A stretch of 64,000 bases of DNA, from the NCBI RefSeq assembly GCF_000425405.1, contig NZ_AUDJ01000016.1:1-64000 (forward strand), read 5' to 3'. Below the pieces are notes generated by a model. It was not told where the DNA came from and made no database searches. It saw only the letters and a list, made by a program, of their open reading frames with translations. Position 1 is the first letter of the stretch. Every line of letters begins with the position of its first letter. This stretch comes from Ferrimonas kyonanensis DSM 18153. Its GTDB lineage: Bacteria; Pseudomonadota; Gammaproteobacteria; Enterobacterales; Shewanellaceae. This document shows, piece after piece, positions 1 through 8,842 of the stretch. The position numbers were made by a program, and so were the translations under genes.

Positions 1-522
1 GATGGCGACCACTAACCCTGCCGCCCGCACAACTCTCCAACCGTGTCGCCCTTGCGAACGCGAGGGGCCAGTGTCTTTGGTTTGAGTACGGTGAATAAAA
101 GCCGCTGGGTACCCGCGTGCGCGGGCACGACGGAAGGATGGTTAGGGTACGTTCACAACGACTAGCACCGATCTTTGCCGATACCTTAATCACTGCCCGT
201 TTACTACCAACCCTGCCAATAGCACCGTCGCTCATTGCGAACGCGAGGGGCCAGTGTCTTTGGTTGTGGTTGGGTGCAATGAAAAGCCACTGGATTCTCG
301 CCTGCGCAAGAATGACGAAAGGCAAAGCCGCTGGGTACCCACTTACGCTGCTGCATGGCGACTGGATTCTTTACTGCTTCACTGCTTAGCACTTCGAATC
401 GGCGCAATACCAACGCTATGGTCTGGCGATTGATTCAGATTCAATGACGCTCAATTCACTGCTGCATGCATTATAAATACTGCTTTACTCCCAAATGAAT
501 CTCAGTTAAAAATGTACTCCTT
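1..522. repeat. Non-coding region with degenerate direct repeat and REP-like stem-loops
   Basis: No convincing gene lies here; the open frames are short and lack ribosome sites. A 31-base block is identical at 52-82 and 235-265, 183 bases apart. Each copy is followed after a diverged spacer by a stem-loop motif: positions 101-134, with the palindrome cccgcgtgcgcggg at 112-125, and positions 285-318, around attctcgcctgcgcaagaat. A third partial copy repeats gccgctgggtaccc (101-114) at 327-340. The motif resembles the dispersed 'ATTCCCGCNTGCGCGGGAAT' type of REP element found in many proteobacteria. Whether it is dispersed in this genome cannot be seen from one window. Confidence 0.6.
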
Positions 523-1629
523 ATGGTGAGTTTTTGTGCAACGGATCACGTTAGAGAGGGCGAAGAAGGTAAAGCGATTGAGCGCTTTATCTGCTCGCAC
601 CCGACTCTCTATGGCGACCAACTTTATCCTGCTTTTGATCTGCGATTGCTGCATCAATACATTGAGCAGCAGCTTGGCTGTGCTTGGGCACAGCGGCTGC
701 TGGATGCCATTGGTATTACCGCGACCGAGCTGTCTGTACGTCAATTTGTGCTGGCATGGCAAGTACTTAAAGCCATGGCGTTGGCCAGTGAATGGTTGCC
801 GGGTTCGTTGGCAGGTTTTCATTTTGGCGCCACCTTTCGACCTGAGCATCTGCAGGGATTGCAGCGGCCTTTAGCGGGCTGTGAGACCTTGGGGCAAGTG
901 TATGAGTTGGTACGCAGTAACCCTAACCTGGTGGGCAGCTTTACTGACAACATCGAGACTCTGTCGGCTCGAGTGATGGAAGTCAGATCGGTGAATGTCA
1001 GCAACATCGATACTGACACCATGACCTTTTTGTTTCAGCAGGGGCTGAGTTCGATGCTGAGTGTGGCTCGAATGCTGACGAATCGCCCTATCCCGCTGCT
1101 TGGAGTCTTTATGGGATGCCCCGGCCCGAGTCGTGCCGAGCACCTGGCCCTGGAGCGCGCTCTGGGGTGTCGCATCGAGTTCGGGGCCGATTTTTTCGGC
1201 TGGCGCCTGGACACCGCAATTTTGAGTTACCCCATTACCTGGCATCCCTCCGCCAGGGGGTTGGCCAGTGATGAGGTGGCCGACGATGAAACCGACTCGT
1301 TGATCAATGACATTCTGGAACTGTTGCTGCCTTGCAACTACGGATTTCCAACGCTGGAGCAGGTGGCCGAAGCGCTGCAGTTGTCGAGCCGGACATTGAG
1401 GCGTCGCCTGTCTGCCATTGGTACCTCCTACCAGAAGATACTCAATCAGGTTCGCTGCCAGTTGGCCATTGATCGATTTCAGGCCGGAGAGCGCTGCATC
1501 GATACCATTGCCGAACAGTTGGGCTTTAATGAAACCTGTAACTTCCGCCATGCCTTTAAGCGCTGGACCGGTAAGGCGCCCGGCGAGTTTATGACCGGGC
1601 TGCCAGTTCATCGCACAACCCTCTCCTGA
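523..1629 (+). CDS. AraC-family transcriptional regulator with N-terminal arabinose-binding-like domain
   Basis: A 368-residue cytoplasmic regulator. Residues about 20-210 have the character of the long N-terminal effector domain of OruR/ArgR-type AraC proteins. Residues about 270-360 hold the AraC DNA-binding domain with two helix-turn-helices: TLEQVAEALQLSSRTLRRRL, then a second one around IAEQLGFNETCNFRHAFKRW, which is the typical family signature. The ATG at 523 has only a weak ribosome site, so the start is not firm. It converges on the diheme lipoprotein gene, with three bases between the stop codons. It may control the lipoprotein pair, but only proximity supports this. The effector is unknown. 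Confidence 0.85.
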   Translation: MVSFCATDHVREGEEGKAIERFICSHPTLYGDQLYPAFDLRLLHQYIEQQLGCAWAQRLLDAIGITATELSVRQFVLAWQVLKAMALASEWLPGSLAGFHFGATFRPEHLQGLQRPLAGCETLGQVYELVRSNPNLVGSFTDNIETLSARVMEVRSVNVSNIDTDTMTFLFQQGLSSMLSVARMLTNRPIPLLGVFMGCPGPSRAEHLALERALGCRIEFGADFFGWRLDTAILSYPITWHPSARGLASDEVADDETDSLINDILELLLPCNYGFPTLEQVAEALQLSSRTLRRRLSAIGTSYQKILNQVRCQLAIDRFQAGERCIDTIAEQLGFNETCNFRHAFKRWTGKAPGEFMTGLPVHRTTLS

Positions 1630-1632
1630 CGT

Positions 1633-2784
1633 TTATCCGCAACTGCCCAATGACGCTGGCAGGCTGTCTATCCATTGTCGAATCAGGGCTATCGCCTCGG
1701 TATGAGCCAGGCTTCGACCCACCATCGGCATTTTGTCTTTAGGCTCGGTTAGTTCCATTCGGTAAGGCAGGATGGAGTCCAGGCCATTGCCTGGCAGCAG
1801 ATCGTAGTCCAACCCTCGGGGACCACCGTCCCAGCCTGGTGGCTGTTTGCAGATGCCATAACTGCTCTGGGTGTGATCCTCATAAAATCCCAGCCTCAGT
1901 CCTGAAATGCTGGCGTGGCCTTGCTTCTGATGGCAGTGGGCACAGTTGATGTCCAGATAGCCTTTGACTCTCTGAGTCAGGTCGGCGTTGCTGTTCAGCA
2001 GAGCCGGTGCTCGCGCGATGGTATTGGCGGCTGGCAGGCCGGCAAGCAGTCCGCTTTGTTGCCAGCGCAGTAGCTGTGAGCTTTGCTGTTCAGGGACATT
2101 AAGTAGATGGGCTTTGAGTCCGATGGGGCTGATGCGACTGCTGCCGTCGTCATCAATGAGCTGGTGGCACAACTTGCATTCCACCCGGCTGGGAATTTGA
2201 TAGAGGAAATTCAGAGTCTGTTCATTGTGCGTCATGGTATGGGCCACGGCGGCGCCACTGCTGATCAGCCTGGCCTGGCCTTGCTGCCATTGATACGGCA
2301 GGGTGGTCCAGCCGGTGGCGCGGTGGATCAGCAGCCGGGTTTCTACCAGTACCTGGTTCTCGGCGCCGGTAAGACTGCTGTCAAAGGGCAGGGCGAAGGT
2401 CTTCACCAGTACGCTGCCGACAGGAAGATCGAAGGCGCTTTGAGGCTGGTATTGAATCTGCTGCCCCTGAGGCAGAAACAGAAACCGGTATTTAGAGGCG
2501 TAATCGGAGAACAGCTGTGTGGTCAACCGGTAAGCTTGCCCCGGGGGCGTCGGCGCCTGAGTCGGGATGGCAGAATCCACAAACAGGCCGTAGTCCTCAA
2601 GGTGAGGGCAATCGCTGTTCATCAGTGCTGGCCAATTGACGGTGCCAGCACTGCCTTGATCGCAGGGCGAGGCACTGACCGGCGGGTCTGGTTGTGGTGC
2701 TGGCGTTACGTCGGGGGCATTGCCGCTGCCACCACCACAACCCAGTAGTAGAGCAGCCAATAGGATACAGAATAGAAATGTCAT
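1633..2784 (-). CDS. Diheme c-type cytochrome lipoprotein (HNE_0200/TIGR03806-like)
   Basis: A 383-residue protein that starts with a lipoprotein signal peptide (lipobox LLGC near residue 16), so it is probably exported and membrane-anchored. Two c-heme motifs are visible, CKLCH near residue 203 and CAHCH near 281. A later KMP motif (DKMPMVG) could give the axial Met of the second heme. It is clearly paralogous to the C-terminal 340 residues of the upstream gene; stretches such as VGSVLVKTFALP and ETRLLIHRATGWT are shared exactly. From memory this matches the family that accompanies TIGR03805 beta-helix proteins. It is read 55 bases after the beta-helix fusion, probably in one operon. The electron donor and acceptor are unknown. 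Confidence 0.82.
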   Translation of the reverse strand: MTFLFCILLAALLLGCGGGSGNAPDVTPAPQPDPPVSASPCDQGSAGTVNWPALMNSDCPHLEDYGLFVDSAIPTQAPTPPGQAYRLTTQLFSDYASKYRFLFLPQGQQIQYQPQSAFDLPVGSVLVKTFALPFDSSLTGAENQVLVETRLLIHRATGWTTLPYQWQQGQARLISSGAAVAHTMTHNEQTLNFLYQIPSRVECKLCHQLIDDDGSSRISPIGLKAHLLNVPEQQSSQLLRWQQSGLLAGLPAANTIARAPALLNSNADLTQRVKGYLDINCAHCHQKQGHASISGLRLGFYEDHTQSSYGICKQPPGWDGGPRGLDYDLLPGNGLDSILPYRMELTEPKDKMPMVGRSLAHTEAIALIRQWIDSLPASLGSCG

Positions 2785-2808
2785 GGAGGCGATCCTGAGT
2801 GTGAAGGG

Positions 2809-2832
2809 GCGGAGCCGGGGGCCCGGCTCCGC
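2809..2832 (-). other. GC-rich intercistronic hairpin
   Basis: The 24-base sequence is a near-perfect palindrome (gcggagccgggg/gcccggctccgc) between the fusion gene and the diheme lipoprotein gene. No T-run follows on the minus strand, so it is more likely an mRNA-stabilising or attenuating hairpin than an intrinsic terminator. Confidence 0.5.
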
Positions 2833-2839
2833 ACAGAGG

Positions 2840-5470
2840 TTAATTACTGCAGTCGCGCTCCGGAAGGCGGCTGATCCACTCGTGGATCAGTGCCACGCCC
2901 TCCTGGTGAATCAAGGCCCGGCCAATCTCCGGCATGCGGTCACCAGGCTCATCGCTGTCCATGCGATAGTGAAGGATTGATTCCTCTGGTTTGCCGGGGA
3001 CCACGTCGTAGCCCAGGTTGCCGCCGCCATAGGCAATGGGTTGCTTACAGGTACCGTGTGAGTAGCCGTTGTCCTCGTCGTAGGCGCGCCAGTATTCCAA
3101 CTTCAGACCGGTGTTGGAGGCATTCCCCTCGGGGCGATGGCAGTGGGCGCAGTTGATGTCCAGATAGCCCTTAGCCAAGGCCATTACCTGGTCGTCACTC
3201 AGAGCAGACAACTGGTCACTCATGCTGTCATCGAAGGCGGGTACTGAGGTGATGCTACTCAGGTCATCCGGTACGCCGGACAGAATGCCATGGCTGACCC
3301 ACTTACTCAGTTGGTTGGCGTTGCCGTCGGCATAGGCATAGGTCTGATTGAGAAAGCGCGCCTTGGGGCCGATGGGGGCGAATTTGAATTGCCCCTGGTC
3401 GTTCTCAAGCTGGTGACATTGCTTACACTCGGCAATGTTGGGCACCTTGTAATTGAAGTTATGGCTTTCGCCATTGTGCACCAGGGTCTGAGCGGAGTTG
3501 TTGCCTGGCTTGGCCAGCACGGCATCGGTTTTATCGGCGTTCCAGACGAAAGGCAGGGCCGTCCAGCCGGTGGCGCGGTGGATCAGCAGGCGGGTCTCAA
3601 TCAGGGTTTCGTTGGCCAACCCTCGGATGCTGGTGTCCGCCGGCAGGGCAAAGGTCTTCACCAGTACCGAACCGACCGGGAACTCGAACGATTCCTGGGC
3701 ACTGAAACTGGCCTTTTCTCCTTCGGGGACAAAGACGTAACGATACTTGGAGGCGTAGTCGGTGAACAATGGGCTGTTGAGGTCGTAGGGTAATCCGGAA
3801 CCATTGGTGCTGCCGGCCGGGTTGGTGGCATCGGCAAACAGGTTGTACTCTGACAGCTGGCTGCAGTTGGCTCCCAACAGCGCGTCCCAGTTGACGTTGT
3901 CGGAGTCGGCAACACACAAACTCAGATCGCCGTCGCCCACCAGACCGCCATCGCCGTTGCCACTGTCGTCGTCGTCGGCAATGACGTTGCCACCGTCGCA
4001 GCCAGCGACATTGTCATCAATGCCACAGCCGAAGATCTCACCATTAAAGGTGACGGTGTGAACCGGCAAACTGGTTTGCTCACAGTTCATCAGGTTGGCC
4101 TGCTCCGCCTCGAACAATACAGCCGGGGCATTGGGGTTCTGGCCATCGTACAGCTGGCCATAACTGGCACCGGTGTTATTGGCGGCACAGACGTTGTCAC
4201 TGCCGTCGCTGGCGAAGGGAAGTTCGCCCAGGTTGTAGCCCTGTGGCCCGGCGGCGCCGCTGTTGGCCATGGCTTCACCGAGGCCATCGTAGAGGATGGC
4301 CGGGAAGGCGCCGTGATAACCCATGTAGGCGGCGATGATGTCGGTGATTAGGTAGCCATTGGGGTTGGCGCCGGCGTTGCTGATGGTGTTGTCATGCACA
4401 TAGGCATTGCGGGGCACGGCGCGCCAGCCGTCGGCAATGGGTTGGCCCGGTTGGCCGTAGTTCTGTACGAAGCTGTTGAGATCCGGTTCGGCGATGAAGA
4501 AGCTCGACAGGGTGATGGCCATGGTGTCGTGGTCGCTGATGTCGTTATTGAAGATCTCGACATCGTCGGTGGACAACACAATGATACCGGTCCCCGGTGG
4601 CACAATGTGTACCCCGGCCGGGTTGGCGCTGGCATTGGCAAAATTCTCGGTGTTGTTACGGTAGACTTTGTTGTTGAACACCCGCACGCTGGAGCCATAG
4701 TGCTGATTGCCGATCGGCAGATCAAACACCAGGATGCCGCCGGTGTTGTCGAAGGCCTCGTTGTTATAGACGTCGGCGTATTTGGAGTTTTCGATCTCGA
4801 TGCCGGCGACGTTCAGTTCGGCGATGTTGTTGCGCACAACGATGTACTCAGACTGGCCGACATAGATGCCGGCGTCGGCGCTGCCTCGAACGTAGGTGTC
4901 TTCAATCAGAATGTTGCGACATTCGACCGGGTAGAGGCCATAGGCACCATTGTCTGGCCCGACGTCGCCGTGCCAGATGGTGGCCAGGTCCCTGAGAATG
5001 ATGCCGTTGGTGTTCTTCAATTTGATGCCGTTGTTCTTGGCTTCGTTGACCGATAGATCGCTGATGGTGATGTCCAGGGCATTCTGCACAAACACGCCAT
5101 CACCGGAGTCGGCGTCGCTGAAGTCGAGAATGGTTTTATCGCGACCATAGCCCATGATGGTGACGTTCTTGGCAAAATTGCCATCGCCGTCGACATCGCC
5201 GTCAAATTGCAGGGTTGAGGTGATGCTGAACTCCCCCTCTGGTAGCACGATGACGCTGTCGCTGCTGGCGTTAATAAAGGCATTCTGAATGCGTTGAGTC
5301 AGATTCTCTCCGGCTTCAACAAACACCGCGCCTTCAGGAAACTCCGGCCCTGCAGGTGGATCCGGTTGCTCTACCACTACGGGGTCATCATCGCTGCCGC
5401 AGCCTCCCAATCCCATCATCAATGCTGTGGCCAGCATGGCCGGTTTCAGCCAAAGGTGCTTCTGCCCCAT
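2840..5470 (-). CDS. Beta-helix lipoprotein fused to diheme cytochrome c module
   Basis: An 876-residue exported lipoprotein (lipobox LGGC near residue 24). I chose ATG 5470 because GAGGAG sits 7 bases upstream; an ATG at 5539 would add an unlikely leader. Residues about 40-440 are a right-handed parallel beta-helix rich in N-N and D/N turns (for example VRNNIAELNVAGIEIENS), like TIGR03805 proteins. A Cys- and Asp/Gly-rich linker spans about 450-540. The C-terminal 330 residues repeat the neighbouring diheme lipoprotein, with CKQCH near 682, CAHCH near 774 and DRMPEIG near the end. As I recall the families, these two modules are usually separate adjacent genes, so the fusion is unusual. Beta-helices commonly bind or cut polysaccharides, but no catalytic residue is recognisable. 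The function is unknown. Confidence 0.85.
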   Translation of the reverse strand: MGQKHLWLKPAMLATALMMGLGGCGSDDDPVVVEQPDPPAGPEFPEGAVFVEAGENLTQRIQNAFINASSDSVIVLPEGEFSITSTLQFDGDVDGDGNFAKNVTIMGYGRDKTILDFSDADSGDGVFVQNALDITISDLSVNEAKNNGIKLKNTNGIILRDLATIWHGDVGPDNGAYGLYPVECRNILIEDTYVRGSADAGIYVGQSEYIVVRNNIAELNVAGIEIENSKYADVYNNEAFDNTGGILVFDLPIGNQHYGSSVRVFNNKVYRNNTENFANASANPAGVHIVPPGTGIIVLSTDDVEIFNNDISDHDTMAITLSSFFIAEPDLNSFVQNYGQPGQPIADGWRAVPRNAYVHDNTISNAGANPNGYLITDIIAAYMGYHGAFPAILYDGLGEAMANSGAAGPQGYNLGELPFASDGSDNVCAANNTGASYGQLYDGQNPNAPAVLFEAEQANLMNCEQTSLPVHTVTFNGEIFGCGIDDNVAGCDGGNVIADDDDSGNGDGGLVGDGDLSLCVADSDNVNWDALLGANCSQLSEYNLFADATNPAGSTNGSGLPYDLNSPLFTDYASKYRYVFVPEGEKASFSAQESFEFPVGSVLVKTFALPADTSIRGLANETLIETRLLIHRATGWTALPFVWNADKTDAVLAKPGNNSAQTLVHNGESHNFNYKVPNIAECKQCHQLENDQGQFKFAPIGPKARFLNQTYAYADGNANQLSKWVSHGILSGVPDDLSSITSVPAFDDSMSDQLSALSDDQVMALAKGYLDINCAHCHRPEGNASNTGLKLEYWRAYDEDNGYSHGTCKQPIAYGGGNLGYDVVPGKPEESILHYRMDSDEPGDRMPEIGRALIHQEGVALIHEWISRLPERDCSN

Positions 5471-5704
5471 CGTAACGCTCCTCATTGTTACATTGTTGTT
5501 ATGAGTAACTAGATTCGAACGTCCGTTTACCAAAGGCAATGTGCGATCTGGCCATCGATGACTCAGGCGGCCCTGAAACTGGGGAGATTTTTAGGCTGAA
5601 TTATTTCCTTAGGGAACACAAACTGTGGCGATTTAAGGTCTATTCGCAGGATTATCTTGCGGAGTTCGATCTTAACAACATTTGTCGGTGTCCTGATTTT
5701 TCTC

Positions 5705-7108
5705 TTAATCCCGATCGGTTTTGATCAGCCCACAGGCTTTGGCAACCGATTGGCGGCTGATTTTGAGGCCATACTGGGTTAGGTCGGATGGCCAGGAGAG
5801 GTAACGTCGGGGCCGCTTAAAACGAGCCAGTCTTGGTGCCAGGAAGTGCTCCAGCTCTGAGGCGGACGGCAGGGCTTCCCGGCACTGTAAGACGGCCACC
5901 GGAAGGCACCCAAACTCCGGGTTGGACTCGGGAAAGACCAGTGCGTCCTGAATCTCTGGATGTTGCTTCAGTGCTGCCTCAATCTCTTCTGGCTGCACGT
6001 TTTCACCACCGCAGATGAACATGTTATCGGCTCGGCCCAGGATCTCCAGTTGCCCCTGAGTCCAGCGGCCGCGATCTTTAGTGTGAAACCAGCCGTCGTC
6101 GTTAAACGGGGTCTGCAGTTGCCCCTGGTGGTAGTACCCCAGAAAACGGGTGGCGCCCCGAACCTCGATGATCCCCTCACGAAGCCGCAGCTGGCGCTGT
6201 GGCAGTAGCTGGCCGGACAGGCCTTGATCATTGGCCGGTCCGGTGGTGACCTGAGAGGCCATTTCGGTCAGTCCGTAGCTGGTGAAGGCCAGAACCGGGT
6301 GGGCATCGAGTTGGCTCAGCAGTGAGGCTGGCATTGGCCCGCCACCGAGCAGTAGCACTTTTAACCCGGCCATCAGCGAGCGGCAGTCGTCGGCGTTGAG
6401 CATTCTTGCCAGCTGAGTGGCCACCAGTGACAGGTGAGTCACCGGTTGCTCCCTGAGGGTGTCGAGTAAATCCCGCTGCCGCGGCAGTACCAGTGTGGCC
6501 CCGGCACTCAGGCAACGAAACACAATCGCCAGTCCGCCAATATGGAACATCGGCAGTGAGGCCAGCCAGCGGTCGCCCGCTTGCAAGGGGATGCACTGTG
6601 CCGATCCGGTTGCCGATGCCAGGTGGTTGGCCAGGGAATGCATGGCTGCCTTGGGGAATCCAGAAGAGCCCGAGGTCAGGATCAGGCTCACCGGTGCCTG
6701 ATCGTCGCTGAGCGGCGACGACTCTGGGGCGGTGATGGTGCCGGTGTCTGGCAGAGTCAGTGCGGACACCTTGCCAACCGGTTTTCCTTCAGTGGTCCAA
6801 ACGAATCGGGCATCGATCTGTTGCAGCAGTTGTTGCAGTTGTTGTTCTGGAAACCGGGGAGACAGGGGGGCAAATACGGCGCCCAGACGAATGCAGGCCA
6901 GTTGCAGCAGAATCAGGCTCAGGCTGGTGTTGTCGATGGCGGCTAGGTGGCTGCCACGGTTAACCCCCTGCGACTTGAGGCTGGCTTCGACCTGAGAGAC
7001 CCGTTGATGCAAGGTGCGGTAGTTGATGGCCGTACCGGCGTGATCAATGGCGATTCGGTCAGGGAAGCGGGCGGCACCGGTTGCCGCCAGGCAGGGGATT
7101 ATGGCCAT
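5705..7108 (-). CDS. menE: o-Succinylbenzoate-CoA ligase
   Basis: A 467-residue member of the ANL adenylate-forming superfamily. It activates o-succinylbenzoate to its CoA thioester in menaquinone synthesis. The AMP-binding P-loop LTSGSSGFPKAAMHS lies near residue 145, TSYGLTEMASQ is the A5 motif, and the C-terminal subdomain has GGENVQPEEIEAAL and the late Lys region (YGLKISRQSV). It is the last gene of menFDHCE, and its ATG overlaps the menC stop by ten bases, which implies translational coupling. Its length is close to that of E. coli MenE. Position and motifs make the assignment firm. Confidence 0.93.
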   Translation of the reverse strand: MAIIPCLAATGAARFPDRIAIDHAGTAINYRTLHQRVSQVEASLKSQGVNRGSHLAAIDNTSLSLILLQLACIRLGAVFAPLSPRFPEQQLQQLLQQIDARFVWTTEGKPVGKVSALTLPDTGTITAPESSPLSDDQAPVSLILTSGSSGFPKAAMHSLANHLASATGSAQCIPLQAGDRWLASLPMFHIGGLAIVFRCLSAGATLVLPRQRDLLDTLREQPVTHLSLVATQLARMLNADDCRSLMAGLKVLLLGGGPMPASLLSQLDAHPVLAFTSYGLTEMASQVTTGPANDQGLSGQLLPQRQLRLREGIIEVRGATRFLGYYHQGQLQTPFNDDGWFHTKDRGRWTQGQLEILGRADNMFICGGENVQPEEIEAALKQHPEIQDALVFPESNPEFGCLPVAVLQCREALPSASELEHFLAPRLARFKRPRRYLSWPSDLTQYGLKISRQSVAKACGLIKTDRD

Positions 7109-8046
7109 AGCGGCGTCAACTGTTGCAGAGACAGGCAGGGCGTGTCGGATCGCTGCGGTAGCAGCAGGTCCTGCTGCAGTGCGTCCAGGGTGTCGATGCC
7201 CGGGGCTTGCTCCGGGGTTAACTCAGCCGCCAGTTGACCGATGGCGGTCAGGCCGACGTTGGTTTCAAAACTGGAAGAGAGTGTGACTTGAACACCGTCC
7301 AGTTCCGCCTGTTCAACCAGCCGTTGCAGGGTGGCGATGTCGCCAATCAAGGTCGGTTTCAGTACCAGGGCTTTGACGCCGGCGATGAATTGGTAACGGT
7401 AATCCGGTTGCTGCGTGGTTTCATCCAGAGCCAGCGGCAGCCCGAATTGGCTCACCAGGCGCAGGTTGTCGTCGAGGCTGGCGGTGGGTTCCTCGATGTA
7501 ATCCACCCGATCCAACGGGATGGCGGCGATGAAGTCCTCGGCTTGCTCTCGGCTCCAGCGTTGGTTGGCGTCGAGACGGAAGCGGCAATTGGGGTTGGCC
7601 GCCAGCAATCGGTAGATCAGCCGGACCTCTTGCTCAACCGGGCGTCGAGCCACCTTCAGCTTGAGGGTGGCTGCGCCAGCGGCGGCGGCCACAATCTGCT
7701 CATCGTTGCCGGTGAGCAGCGGGTATGGGGAACTGACTCGCCTCGGACGGGGTTGCTGCAGCTGCCATAGGGCGCAACTGATGCCGAATCGAACCGATGC
7801 CAGTGTGGCGCCATCGTCCAGTACACCGCTTTGACACAGTGCCGGTAACAGCGCCAGCGTCTGCTGCTGGGCCTGCTCCAGGGTTTCGGTGGAAAATTGC
7901 GGCAAGGGGGCAATCTCACCCAGCCCGGTTCGGCCATCGGCTTGCAGTTGCAGGATCAGGCCTTCACGGCGATTCAGGGTCTGCCCTTTGAAGTCGATGG
8001 CAGAGTGGAACGGAATGGCGTAGCGATGCAAACTCGCGCTGATCAT
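7099..8046 (-). CDS. menC: o-Succinylbenzoate synthase
   Basis: A 315-residue enolase-superfamily enzyme that dehydrates SHCHC to o-succinylbenzoate. The barrel residues are visible in order: the catalytic Lys region LKLKVAR, the metal ligands in RLDANQRW, IEEPTAS and ALDETTQQ, and the second Lys in ALVLKPTLIGD. It lies 7 bases after menH and overlaps menE, as expected of an operon. The length is that of proteobacterial MenC (about 320). Confidence 0.93.
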   Translation of the reverse strand: MISASLHRYAIPFHSAIDFKGQTLNRREGLILQLQADGRTGLGEIAPLPQFSTETLEQAQQQTLALLPALCQSGVLDDGATLASVRFGISCALWQLQQPRPRRVSSPYPLLTGNDEQIVAAAAGAATLKLKVARRPVEQEVRLIYRLLAANPNCRFRLDANQRWSREQAEDFIAAIPLDRVDYIEEPTASLDDNLRLVSQFGLPLALDETTQQPDYRYQFIAGVKALVLKPTLIGDIATLQRLVEQAELDGVQVTLSSSFETNVGLTAIGQLAAELTPEQAPGIDTLDALQQDLLLPQRSDTPCLSLQQLTPLWP

Positions 8047-8053
8047 GGCGGTC

Positions 8054-8842
8054 CTAATGACGGTAACGGGTCAGGATGGTGTTAATTGTATCAAGAAAAG
8101 CGTCGTGGTTGGCGGCGTGGACATTGTGCCCGCCTGGCATGGGGTGCAGTTCGGTAATCCAGCCCTGTTGCAGCAACTGCTGCCCGAGGGAGAGGAATTT
8201 TGCATCCTGCTGGCCGCAGAGGTAGTGCACTGGCAACGACAGAGACGCCAGCAGTGGCCGAAGATCTTGCTGATGCCCCAGGCTGGTGCTCAGATAACAG
8301 GCGCCCAGGTTGGGGCCATGGTTATGGCTGCGGGCTTGAATCATGGTGGCTCGGGCGGAGGCGCTCAAGCTGGCGAATACCGGTTGTTGGTACCAGTGCG
8401 TGAGAAAGTCCTGGATGGGCGCCTGGGTCAGGCGGCGGTGCCAGTGGCCATCGGCCTGGAGTCGCTGCTGGCGCGCTTCGGTGCAGGCCAGCCCGGGGTG
8501 GGCGGACTCGAGTAGCAGGCTAAGCAGCTTCTGTGGGCAGTGCTGGGCCAGGTGCAGGGCAACCCGGCCTCCCAGAGAGTACCCCAGCAGATGGTAGCGA
8601 TGGACGCCGAGCCGGTTCAGACTGGCCTCGATGGCCCGACACAATGGCAGGAACCCGGGGACCTCGGTCAGGGCGCAGTCACGGCTGCGCCCGTGACCAG
8701 GCAGATCCAAGGTAATGCAGTAATAGTGCTGGGCCAGGTCGGCAATCAGTGGCAGCCAATCTTCTCCGCTGCCGAGGAAGCCGTGCAGCAACACCAGCGC
8801 CGGGTTATCGGGGCTACCGTGGCATTCAGTGTGCAGCTGCAT
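8054..8842 (-). CDS. menH: SHCHC synthase (alpha/beta hydrolase)
   Basis: A 262-residue alpha/beta hydrolase that eliminates pyruvate from SEPHCHC to give SHCHC. The oxyanion region LLHGFLGSGEDW is near the N terminus, the nucleophile elbow is GYSLGGR, the acidic residue lies in LCGQQDAKF and the histidine in PGGHNVH. Its start lies inside the end of menD (17-base overlap), so translation is coupled. The order menF-D-H is shared with E. coli. The similar hydrolase YfbB is the same enzyme. Confidence 0.92.
   Translation of the reverse strand: MQLHTECHGSPDNPALVLLHGFLGSGEDWLPLIADLAQHYYCITLDLPGHGRSRDCALTEVPGFLPLCRAIEASLNRLGVHRYHLLGYSLGGRVALHLAQHCPQKLLSLLLESAHPGLACTEARQQRLQADGHWHRRLTQAPIQDFLTHWYQQPVFASLSASARATMIQARSHNHGPNLGACYLSTSLGHQQDLRPLLASLSLPVHYLCGQQDAKFLSLGQQLLQQGWITELHPMPGGHNVHAANHDAFLDTINTILTRYRH

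Noticed and set aside
1-400. Possible CRISPR-like repeats
   Set aside because: There are only two to three degenerate copies with unequal spacing, and no cas gene lies in the window.
871-1611. A 246-codon frame antisense to the AraC gene
   Set aside because: It has no ribosome site and no domain, while the AraC helix-turn-helix on the plus strand is clear.
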